Below, in pieces: positions 1 to 5,492 of a DNA stretch of 5,492 bases (positions are counted from its first letter, which is position 1; each line of letters begins with the position of its first letter). The translations under genes were made by a program, and so were the position numbers. The stretch comes from Acidobacteriota bacterium. GTDB lineage: Bacteria > Acidobacteriota > Terriglobia > UBA7540. The notes under the pieces were generated by a model, which was given only the letters and a program-made list of their open reading frames with translations, had not been told where the DNA came from and made no database searches. The DNA is taken from assembly GCA_021784615.1 (NCBI GenBank), contig JAJYHU010000012.1:1-5492 (forward strand). The letters run 5' to 3'.

Positions 1-1
1 C

Positions 2-568
2 GGTGAGCACCTGCGGGCCTTCCCCCTGTCGGACTGGACCGAGCTCGACGTGTGGCGCTACATCGAAAGGGACGAAGTCGAGATCCCGGACCTCTATTAC
101 GCATCCAAGTTCATTATTTTACGCCGAACGGGGCCGGACACGTGGGCTGTGGAACTGAGGGCTGACCAATTGCCGCCGAGAAACAGCTCAGGTTACATAG
201 GTATCGAATTCCTCTCCAACTGCCCGTCATATGGCTATGGTCTCAGCTTTTACCATCACATTTTCGCTGATGACCCCTCAAACATTTTTAACAACCGTCC
301 ATACTTCACAGTTTCCGTCACTTACTTGAACCCGGAAGGGCATATGGAAGGTTCCGAGACAGAGGTTAGCTGGAACCCGAAAGTTCGTCGGTTTCAGGAA
401 TTCGATTACGAAGCTGGAATGTTCAAGCCGGAGACAAGAAACCCACCCCGTCTTAAACTATGTGGGCCCTCGGCGCATGGCTCGCCCGTCGCGCCACGAG
501 CGGGGCCACGGTCAATGATTTTCCGACCGCGGGCTTTTGCTTGGAGAGCCTACCTATTTAGCGGGTAG
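2..568 (+). CDS. cysD: Chimeric, 5'-partial frame: CysD fragment fused to unknown sequence (probable pseudogene)
   Basis: The frame is open from the window edge to a TAG at 566-568. Codons 1-34 (positions 2-103) read GEHLRAFPLSDWTELDVWRY and then IERDEVEIPDLYYA. This matches the conserved middle-to-late part of CysD, the small subunit of sulfate adenylyltransferase, an ATP-pyrophosphatase-fold protein that with CysN makes APS from sulfate and ATP in the cytoplasm. The N-terminal P-loop (SGGKDS) would lie upstream of the window. Real CysD proteins (about 300 residues) continue after this point with a conserved segment leading to an RFRTLGC-like motif; none of that is present in this frame. Instead the frame runs on into unrelated sequence and finally through a terminator-like stem-loop. 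The ATG at 50 falls inside the CysD homology and is not a credible start. CysD identity of the first segment is near certain; loss of function is inferred. An assembly chimera is the main alternative to a real rearrangement. Confidence 0.75.
   Translation, partial: GEHLRAFPLSDWTELDVWRYIERDEVEIPDLYYASKFIILRRTGPDTWAVELRADQLPPRNSSGYIGIEFLSNCPSYGYGLSFYHHIFADDPSNIFNNRPYFTVSVTYLNPEGHMEGSETEVSWNPKVRRFQEFDYEAGMFKPETRNPPRLKLCGPSAHGSPVAPRAGPRSMIFRPRAFAWRAYLFSG
104..460 (+). other. Unrecognised protein-like segment in frame after the CysD fragment
   Basis: From about codon 35 the frame continues as SKFIILRRTGPDTWAVEL and onward, rich in aromatic residues, Asn and Ser (for example GYIGIEFLSNC, SFYHHIFADD, VSVTYLNPEGHMEG). 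It keeps a protein-like composition until roughly position 460 but is visibly more AT-rich than the CysD part. I do not recognise a family; the alternating hydrophobic pattern suggests beta structure. The likeliest reading is the 3' part of a different gene, or an insertion, joined in frame to cysD. After about position 460 the translation becomes Arg-, Ala- and Pro-rich and crosses a stem-loop, so the natural end of this protein has probably been lost or frameshifted. Confidence 0.5.
506..538 (+). terminator. Imperfect terminator-like stem-loop 1
   Basis: The arms CCACGGTC (506-513) and GACCGCGG (525-532) pair over 8 positions with one A/C mismatch. They enclose an 11-nt loop (AATGATTTTCC) and are followed by GC and TTTT at 535-538. 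The arrangement resembles the stem-loop at 586-618. It lies inside the open frame ending at 568, which argues that the end of that frame is not genuine coding sequence. Confidence 0.5.
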
Positions 569-595
569 CCACAGTCAGCAGGTAGCCACACTCAG
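564..595 (+). repeat. Short direct repeat, 15 bp x 2, 17-bp period
   Basis: GGTAGCCACAGTCAG (564-578) is repeated as GGTAGCCACACTCAG (581-595) with a single G/C difference. The second copy contains the left arm of terminator 2. The first copy could also pair with the right arm at 603-612 with one mismatch, giving an alternative, larger stem-loop. This probably records local duplication of terminator sequence. Confidence 0.7.
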
Positions 596-618
596 TGATT
601 TGCTGAGTGTGGGCTTTT
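586..618 (+). terminator. Rho-independent terminator 2
   Basis: A perfect 10-bp inverted repeat, CCACACTCAG (586-595) and CTGAGTGTGG (603-612), has a 7-nt loop and is followed by GC and TTTT at 615-618. There is no matching A-run on the left side, so it points to termination of rightward transcripts, that is, of the cysD-side frame. It lies 18 nt after the TAG at 568. The T-run is short, so strength is uncertain. Confidence 0.75.
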
Positions 619-891
619 AGCGCGGGAGAATCCCATGGTCCATCAAAAAGCGGATTGACCTTGGCTACCAGCTAAGAAGGTCGGACCTGGCGGGGCTGGC
701 ATCATCACGTCACCTTGGTTATGTTGGCTGATGCTTTCCTCATCCTGGAAGGACATCGCTCCCAAAAACACTTCTGGGTGGACGCTGCCGCAGACGCGCC
801 GTGAGATCCAACGCGTGTTATTCACTTGGACCGGATATTGCGCGTATTGTGGCAGCGATCTTCGGAGATGCAATCGAGCACCATAACTTAA

Positions 892-913
892 CGGAGTATG
901 ATTAATTACTCCG
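892..913. repeat. 7-bp inverted repeat upstream of the glycosidase gene
   Basis: CGGAGTA (892-898) and TACTCCG (907-913) are perfect inverted copies around an 8-nt AT-rich centre (TGATTAAT). The element lies about 115 nt before the glycosidase start. Its size and AT-rich spacer would suit a dimeric regulator's operator, but a chance palindrome is also possible, and no T-run supports a terminator. Confidence 0.4.
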
Positions 914-1013
914 GATGGATGCCGCGTTACGTTGTTGTGCGAATTTACCGATTTCTGGAATTCAACAAGAGGCAACTACGTCCATAGTTTCTGACGGAGA
1001 GTCCGCTATGTTG

Positions 1014-1022
1014 AGAAGGGGG
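1014..1022 (+). promoter_or_regulatory. Ribosome-binding site of the glycosidase gene
   Basis: A purine run, AGAAGGGGG followed by AAAGG, sits immediately before the ATG at 1028, with the AAGGGGG core about 5 nt from the start. It supports the chosen start, which also places a signal peptide at the N-terminus. Confidence 0.65.
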
Positions 1023-1027
1023 AAAGG

Positions 1028-3229
1028 ATGAAGAAAAGCCGTGTACTTATTCCGTTGGTGATGACTGCAGTTTTAATTACCGGCGGTGCGCGAGTTTTTT
1101 GTTCCCAGGGATCTTCTGGCATTAAAGTTGAGGTAAGTCCAAAGCACGAAATCCGATACATTTCGGGAAAAACTGTTTATGTGGAAAGCCTACAGCAGGG
1201 GCGTTGGGTGGATCGTTATTGGAGCGCTGATGGGCGAGTCGACCCCAGCAAGTTTTGGACTGGCGATAATGCCTTTGAGATTCGCGTGAAGAACAGGCCC
1301 ACTCCCCCGACGGTTCCAGGGACATCGCTGTCGATGGGCTGGCAGTGGGTTTCGTCTTCCGAGACGCCCGGGAGCCGCCCAGGAACTCGCGACTCGGTCG
1401 TCGAGCTATACAGCCTCATCTATCCAATTGACATCAAGGTGCACACACTCCTGGACGGGACGCCGGTATTGACGCGCTGGCTGGAAATCACCAACAAGTC
1501 GAGCGGACCGCTGGCCTTAACCGCGCTGTCCCCTTGGTGTGGACGCCTTTGGGCCGCGGACGCTCCGATCACGCTCGGCCACTCGATGAGGTGGGACGAC
1601 CAGTGGGCAGGCTGGATCGGGTGGACTCCCCTCACCGAGGGAAGCAACGCCTTCGATCAGGACCGTGGCCTCGCTTGGGATGACCCCTATTTTCTTTTGC
1701 ATAATACGTCTCGCGGCGAATATTTTTTTGGCCAGCTCGCCTGGCCCGTAAATTATCACATGAAGTTTTACCGGGGCCATGACGGCGTTTCGTTTTCCAT
1801 CGGACCTTCCTCGTTTAACGCCCTGAGGGTTATTCCGCCGGGGAAAACGATCACGACTCCCGCCGTGCATCTGGGTCCGGTAAAGGGTGATTTCGATCAA
1901 ACGGTGCAGGCGATGCATCAACACATTCGCCGGTCGGTTCTCCCAACCCGTGACTTGAAGCGAAGTTACCTGATCCAGTATCTGTTCCCCGAGGACCAGC
2001 CGCTTACCGTTTACCACGGCGATCAATATAATATGGCGAATGTCGAGAAAGTGATGGACGTGGCGGCCGCGGCGGGCGCAGAAGTTTTTATCCTGGACGG
2101 CCCGACGTGGTGCGAGACATACGGCGACTGGCTGACACCGAACCTGAAGGCCTTCCCGAACGGCTTAGGCCCGCTCGTCGAGTACGCTCACAAGGAAGGT
2201 TTGCTTTTCGGGCTCTATGCAGAAACAGAAGGCGGCCGCAATGGCTATTGCGCGGACGGTGTTTGCATCAAGGATTGGCCGCAGAGCGAGGTCTACAAAG
2301 AGCATCCCTGGTGGTTTGTTCAACCCAACAGCGTTCTGAACCTTTCAATCCCTGCGGCTGGTACATACTTCCGCGGGATTCTGGCCCAGATGGCCGATCA
2401 CTACCACTTAGACCTCTACCGCCACGATTTCAATTCTCCCTTGCGGGGCCGCGGTTCTGAAACAAAGCGCGACGGTTTTCTGGAGAGCGATTATTGGCGC
2501 CACTATCAAGCCTTCTACAGCGCCTTCCAGCATCTGCATAAAACACATCCCGACTTGATCCTGCAGCAGGCCTCGGCAGGGGGGACAAGGCTCGATCTGG
2601 ACACTGTCGGAACGTTTTCCGAGAACTACACCACAGATCGCGCATCGTTCCCTGACCTATTCCGAACCGCGGCAGGAGTCAGTGTCTTCTTGCCACCCGA
2701 AATCCTCGTCTCCCCGAATGGGATGTCCCGTGATTTGCCGGATACCATCACCTCGCTCCGGGGTATTTATGCGCTTGGCAATACGCCCATGATTTTCAAC
2801 GGCATTCTTCCCAAAAGTTTGGAGAACTTCAAGCCTGCCCTTCGCCAGCTTTACGTGCGTTATGCCAAGTTGTATAAGACGTTCATCCGGCCGCTCTTGC
2901 CGACCTGTCGCGTTTACCATTTTGCTCCGATCAATGCCACAAGCGGGTTTGACGCGGATGGATGGCTGGCCATGGAGTTCACGTCGCCGAACGGGCGGGA
3001 AGGCTGGGCCACAATTGTCCGGCTAAACAAGCAGAAGCCAAACACTTACCTGTTCAAGGCGAAAGGACTTAACCCGGCGGCAAAATACCAGGTGACTTCC
3101 GATAATACCGGCAAAACGACCGAAATGGACGGAGGGCGCCTGATGCAGGAGGGGGTGTCCGTTCACACAACAGCCGACGTGGCTTCAGAACTGCTGCTTT
3201 TCAAGACAAAGGTGGCCCTGCACAGATGA
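1028..3229 (+). CDS. Secreted GH36-like alpha-galactosidase (melibiase family)
   Basis: Predicted exported glycoside hydrolase of 733 residues, within the usual size for GH36. Residues 1 to ~26 form a Sec signal peptide: MKKSR, a hydrophobic core LIPLVMTAVLITGG, and a cleavage region near VFCSQ. The cysteine there lacks a good lipobox. Expected domains are an N-terminal beta-sandwich (about 30-310), a catalytic TIM barrel (about 315-620) and a C-terminal beta domain. Barrel landmarks match the family: AEVFILDG (D357), GDW (366-368), KAFPNGL (374-380) and GLLFGLYAE (391-399). RHDFN aligns with the family KWDMN, making D467 the likely nucleophile. SAGGTRLD (516-523) aligns with SGGGGRFD, and 14 residues later YTTD aligns ungapped with WTSD, making D537 the likely acid/base. 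The family hydrolyses terminal alpha-1,6-galactosyl groups (melibiose, raffinose, galactomannan side chains) with retention; a related alpha-glycoside such as alpha-GalNAc is possible. It stands alone, with no transporter or regulator beside it. ATG start chosen from the RBS and signal peptide. Confidence 0.9.
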   Translation: MKKSRVLIPLVMTAVLITGGARVFCSQGSSGIKVEVSPKHEIRYISGKTVYVESLQQGRWVDRYWSADGRVDPSKFWTGDNAFEIRVKNRPTPPTVPGTSLSMGWQWVSSSETPGSRPGTRDSVVELYSLIYPIDIKVHTLLDGTPVLTRWLEITNKSSGPLALTALSPWCGRLWAADAPITLGHSMRWDDQWAGWIGWTPLTEGSNAFDQDRGLAWDDPYFLLHNTSRGEYFFGQLAWPVNYHMKFYRGHDGVSFSIGPSSFNALRVIPPGKTITTPAVHLGPVKGDFDQTVQAMHQHIRRSVLPTRDLKRSYLIQYLFPEDQPLTVYHGDQYNMANVEKVMDVAAAAGAEVFILDGPTWCETYGDWLTPNLKAFPNGLGPLVEYAHKEGLLFGLYAETEGGRNGYCADGVCIKDWPQSEVYKEHPWWFVQPNSVLNLSIPAAGTYFRGILAQMADHYHLDLYRHDFNSPLRGRGSETKRDGFLESDYWRHYQAFYSAFQHLHKTHPDLILQQASAGGTRLDLDTVGTFSENYTTDRASFPDLFRTAAGVSVFLPPEILVSPNGMSRDLPDTITSLRGIYALGNTPMIFNGILPKSLENFKPALRQLYVRYAKLYKTFIRPLLPTCRVYHFAPINATSGFDADGWLAMEFTSPNGREGWATIVRLNKQKPNTYLFKAKGLNPAAKYQVTSDNTGKTTEMDGGRLMQEGVSVHTTADVASELLLFKTKVALHR

Positions 3230-3462
3230 CTCGAAAGCAACCCCGCGGGAAAGGCCCGACCTCGCGCCACGCGGGGGCGGAACTGAAATCGCTCGCACCC
3301 GGGGAGCGTGTTACGCGTCCTGCCAGGGGCGCGGTGTCTCTAAAAATCAGTTTGACGCGGCATCGCGCTTTCAGAGATGGCTACCCGCTCCCGAAACCGG
3401 ACGCGTGGGGTCGAAGGACCATGGCAGCCGGCGGTCTGTGAAGTCTGACAACGGGCGAGGCG

Positions 3463-5253
3463 TTAGCCGGCGGTTTCCGCCTCTTCCACGTAGACGGTGG
3501 TTCGGTTGCGTCCGGCGCGCTTGGAATCATAAAGGGCGCGGTCGGCAGACTGCATGACATCTTCGAGGGAGCTTCCGTGGTCGGGGTAAATGGCGACTCC
3601 CAGGCTCACGGTAATTTGCGGAAGCGGCTTGTCCGTGCCCGACGGCACCGTCATATGCGGCACGGCTTTGCGGATACGCTCAGCAACCATTTCACAGGCC
3701 TTCGGTCCCGTGTCGGGAAGCAGGACGACAAACTCTTCCCCGCCGATCCGGGCGGTAAGGTTTGTTTCCCGCATCGTCTGGGTGACGGTTTTGGCGAATT
3801 GCCGCAGAATGCGGTCTCCCACTTCGTGCCCGTAAATATCATTGAAGCTCTTGAAATGGTCGAGGTCCATCATAATAAAACCCAAAGGAGCGTCCTTGCG
3901 CCGGGCCATGGCCATCAGCTTACGGGCATAATCTTCACAGAACCTGCGGTTATAAAGGCCCGTTAGAGCGTCGACGTTGGCCTGCTCCCGCATCGTCTGT
4001 AGAAGGCGAAGGTTCGAGAGGGCCGACGCCGCGCCGCTGAGATAACTCTCGAGAAGGCTCTCCCGCTCCGGCGTCCAGAAGTCCCGCAAACCTTCCAAAC
4101 GCACGGCGCCGATGATGATGCCTCCGGCGATCAAAGGGCCGCAATAATAGCTTCCTTCCTTGGGAAGCGCAAACTTTCCGGGGCAAAGCGGCTCCTGGGT
4201 AATGTCGTTTACGCGAAACGCCCGCCCCATCCGCACCGCTTTGCAGCTATGCTTCCCTTCCATCACCGGCCAATCGCGCAATGCCTCGGGCAAAGGGCCG
4301 AGCGTCGCAACGGCCTCCAGCAGATCCTCTTCCGGCCGCAGCTTGAAAATAACGACCTGGGTCGGCCGGAATTGCTCTTGCAGGGAGTGCAGAAGGTGAT
4401 CGTAAACTTCGTTTTCAGAAGTGCATTGGGTGACGGCTTCGGAAAATCGCTTGAGGGCGGAGAGTTCCTGGCCCTCATGGCGTAAAGCCTGAGTCATGCG
4501 GAGAAAGCTTCCCGCCAGCGCGCCGAATTCGTTAGACGCCTCAAGCGGCAAGGGAGATTGAAAATGCCCGTGGCTGACTCGCTCGGATGCTTCGATCATT
4601 TGTTGCACGGGGCGACCAATCGCGCGGTTTACAAGGCGCGCCAAAAGAAGGGCTAGACCCCCAAAAAACAGCAGCGTCAAAACGCTGAGATCGAGCACGC
4701 GGCGCATTACGCGCTGCGCGTCTCCGATCCCACTCTCCGCCTCTGTTTGGTTTTGTTCCAGCAACCGTAACAGGGAATCCCGAATCTTCAGGAACTGCTG
4801 CTCCTCATCCCTCTCGCCGGCAACCATTCCCGCGTATCGATTTCCCTGTCCTGCGGCAAGTATCAATGCTGCGCACTGCTGCTGCCACATGGTGATCTGG
4901 CTGGCAATATTTTCCACCGCCGCCATTTGGGCGGGGTTCGATGATTCGATCGCGCGGAGAGCGTCAAGATCGTGCCCCAATGCATTTGCAGATAAGTGGT
5001 AAGCGTTTACTGGCGGGGCGTGCCCGATCAGCAGGGAGTCCCGCACCGAACTGCGCATCTCAGTGGCATGCTCCAAAACCGCCTCCGTATGCGCCACCCT
5101 GAATTGCGCGTTTTTGACGAACCGCATTGTAGCCGCCACCCTCCAATAACCATAGGAAAAAAGGCCCACGAACAGAAGCATGGCAAACAGAGCAGGCAGG
5201 ATCATCAGCAGGATATGATCGCGGATTTTAAGTTTGCTCAGCGAAAAAGCCAT
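3463..5253 (-). CDS. Membrane diguanylate cyclase, CHASE3-HAMP-GAF-GGDEF
   Basis: Makes the second messenger c-di-GMP from two GTP at the inner membrane. Numbering is from the ATG at 5253 (596 residues). TM1 spans about 14-37. An extracytoplasmic helical region (~45-180) has the CHASE3 look (SSVRDSLLIG, then LDALRAIESSNPAQ). TM2 is about 186-208, HAMP about 206-258 and GAF about 265-415. The GGDEF domain is about 425-590, with DALTGLYNRR (428-437), MMDLDHFKSFND (461-472, metal ligand D463), D480, the active-site GGEEF (504-508), SLGVAIYP (550-557) and YDSKRAGRNR near the end. All catalytic residues appear present. The inhibitory I-site, normally RxxD, reads RETN (495-498), so product inhibition is probably weak. 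The GAF carries three spaced cysteines (C337, C357, C371). A TTG start at 5268 is also possible, adding MLKGL. The gene converges on the glycosidase gene and has its own promoter. The sensed ligand is unknown; CHASE3 and GAF provide two potential inputs. Confidence 0.93.
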   Translation of the reverse strand: MAFSLSKLKIRDHILLMILPALFAMLLFVGLFSYGYWRVAATMRFVKNAQFRVAHTEAVLEHATEMRSSVRDSLLIGHAPPVNAYHLSANALGHDLDALRAIESSNPAQMAAVENIASQITMWQQQCAALILAAGQGNRYAGMVAGERDEEQQFLKIRDSLLRLLEQNQTEAESGIGDAQRVMRRVLDLSVLTLLFFGGLALLLARLVNRAIGRPVQQMIEASERVSHGHFQSPLPLEASNEFGALAGSFLRMTQALRHEGQELSALKRFSEAVTQCTSENEVYDHLLHSLQEQFRPTQVVIFKLRPEEDLLEAVATLGPLPEALRDWPVMEGKHSCKAVRMGRAFRVNDITQEPLCPGKFALPKEGSYYCGPLIAGGIIIGAVRLEGLRDFWTPERESLLESYLSGAASALSNLRLLQTMREQANVDALTGLYNRRFCEDYARKLMAMARRKDAPLGFIMMDLDHFKSFNDIYGHEVGDRILRQFAKTVTQTMRETNLTARIGGEEFVVLLPDTGPKACEMVAERIRKAVPHMTVPSGTDKPLPQITVSLGVAIYPDHGSSLEDVMQSADRALYDSKRAGRNRTTVYVEEAETAG

Positions 5254-5276
5254 CAATCCTTTTAACAACCTCTCCT
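5254..5276 (-). promoter_or_regulatory. Ribosome-binding region with two possible starts for the cyclase
   Basis: Read leftward, AGGAGAGG (5276-5269) directly abuts a TTG codon at 5268, while AAAAGGA then TTG precedes the ATG at 5253. Both purine runs are only about 3 nt from their start codons. I prefer the ATG because it is the stronger codon and gives a typical N-terminus (MAFSLSKLKIRDH); AGGAG may favour the TTG. The difference is five residues. Confidence 0.5.
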
Positions 5277-5285
5277 ATGCCGCCA

Positions 5286-5314
5286 ACCGTAGCGCACTTG
5301 CCTTCCTGCGTCAA
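5286..5314 (-). promoter_or_regulatory. Sigma70-type promoter of the cyclase gene
   Basis: On the minus strand, TTGACG (5314-5309) is separated by exactly 17 nt from TACGGT (5291-5286). The -35 matches 5 of 6 consensus bases; the -10 keeps the key T, A and final T. Transcription would begin near 5279, giving a leader of about 26 nt before the ATG and just including the AGGAGAGG sequence. If the TTG at 5268 is used, the leader is about 11 nt. Confidence 0.6.
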
Positions 5315-5316
5315 CC

Positions 5317-5347
5317 GCTTTGGCCGGAATCTGCTTTGGCCGGAATC
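5317..5347 (-). repeat. Perfect 15-bp tandem repeat next to the -35 box (candidate regulator sites)
   Basis: On the minus strand GATTCCGGCCAAAGC occurs twice, at 5347-5333 and 5331-5317, with a 16-bp period. The nearer copy ends 2 nt before the -35 hexamer at 5314. Repeat identity is read directly. A role as tandem binding sites for a regulator is inferred from the position; simple tandem duplication is the alternative. Confidence 0.65.
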
Positions 5348-5406
5348 CTAACCTTGCGAGAGCCTACGCCTCGGCTCAAAACATAGCGTAGAGTCCGCGA
5401 AATAAC

Positions 5407-5480
5407 TGGACAATCGGCGCGTCCGTAACGCCGGCATCCTGCCTGCAGATGCCGCCGGGACGGCGGCGCTACATTGTCCA
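5407..5480. repeat. Palindromic REP/MITE-like element with 8-bp terminal inverted repeats
   Basis: TGGACAAT (5407-5414) and ATTGTCCA (5473-5480) are perfect inverted copies bounding about 74 bp. Inside, GTAACGCCG (5425-5433) pairs with CGGCGCTAC (5464-5472) with one mismatch, and CGGCATC (5432-5438) pairs perfectly with GATGCCG (5448-5454) around a 9-nt loop. There is no coding capacity and no obvious target-site duplication. Nested GC-rich palindromes of this kind are typical of non-autonomous interspersed repeats. Whether it recurs in the genome cannot be seen here. Confidence 0.55.
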
Positions 5481-5492
5481 CTCAATTACAGA

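Larger units (their letters stand above)
619..1027. other. Intergenic stretch without a supportable gene
   Basis: About 400 bases with no convincing coding region. Rightward frames are broken by stops roughly every 30-50 codons. The longest leftward frame (643-975, 110 codons) would need a TTG start, has no clear Shine-Dalgarno sequence and gives a low-complexity, unrecognisable product. The stretch may include decayed coding sequence. The only structured elements seen are the inverted repeat at 892-913 and the ribosome-binding site just before 1028. I found no good -35/-10 pair for the downstream gene. Confidence 0.5.

Noticed and set aside
801..905. Short rightward frame from GTG ending SLGPDIARIVAAIFGDAIEHHNLTEYD
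   Set aside because: Looks mildly protein-like at its end but is only 34 codons with no start signal; at best a gene remnant.
643..975. 110-codon leftward open frame in the intergenic region
   Set aside because: TTG start, no clear ribosome-binding site, no recognisable motif and an implausible composition; probably chance.
1517..2026. 169-codon leftward frame inside the glycosidase gene
   Set aside because: Antisense shadow of a well-supported coding region, with no family resemblance.
3241..3276. CCCCGCG/CGCGGGG inverted repeat as a terminator for the glycosidase gene
   Set aside because: 7-bp stem with a 22-nt loop and no T-run after it; too weak to call.
3226..3441. 71-codon frame overlapping the glycosidase stop by ATGA
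   Set aside because: Overlap suggests coupling, but the product is Arg/Pro/Gly-rich, has no motif and resembles translated GC-rich intergenic DNA.
3577..3966. 129-codon rightward frame inside the cyclase gene
   Set aside because: Antisense shadow of the conserved GGDEF coding sequence.
1..5492. CRISPR array, tRNA/rRNA, transposase gene or defence system
   Set aside because: No regularly spaced repeats, no structural RNA sequence I recognise, and no transposase, nuclease or toxin-antitoxin motif in any frame examined.

Overview
The window looks like a chromosomal segment from a moderately GC-rich, Gram-negative-type environmental bacterium. The gene content (an exported GH36-type glycosidase, a transmembrane CHASE3-HAMP-GAF-GGDEF protein, a cysD-like fragment) and the interspersed GC-rich palindromes would fit Acidobacteriota, Verrucomicrobiota or a similar soil or sediment lineage. 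That placement is inference; no phylogenetic marker is present.

Layout, left to right. (1) Positions 2-568 are one open frame cut by the window edge. Its first ~34 codons are clearly CysD, the ATP-sulfurylase small subunit. The homology then stops abruptly and the frame continues into an unrelated, more AT-rich segment I do not recognise, finally reading through a terminator-like hairpin. This looks like a rearranged, decayed locus rather than a working gene. (2) Positions 506-618 hold two related stem-loops with T-runs, plus a short direct repeat. (3) Positions 619-1027 have no convincing gene; one small inverted repeat lies there. (4) Positions 1028-3229 (+) encode a complete, secreted GH36-like alpha-galactosidase with both catalytic aspartates visible. 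(5) Positions 3230-3462 are a short convergent intergenic gap with no convincing terminator. (6) Positions 3463-5253 (-) encode a membrane-bound diguanylate cyclase with a GGEEF active site and a degenerate inhibitory site. (7) Positions 5254-5492 hold its ribosome-binding region, a good sigma70-type promoter, a perfect 15-bp direct repeat directly upstream of the -35 box, and a palindromic element with 8-bp terminal inverted repeats at the right edge.

The two intact genes are convergent and need not be functionally linked: one digests alpha-galactosides outside the cytoplasm, the other makes c-di-GMP in response to an unknown signal. I see no new multi-gene system here. The observations most worth a second look are the cysD junction, the twin terminators, the promoter-linked tandem repeat, and the cysteine-bearing GAF and altered I-site of the cyclase.
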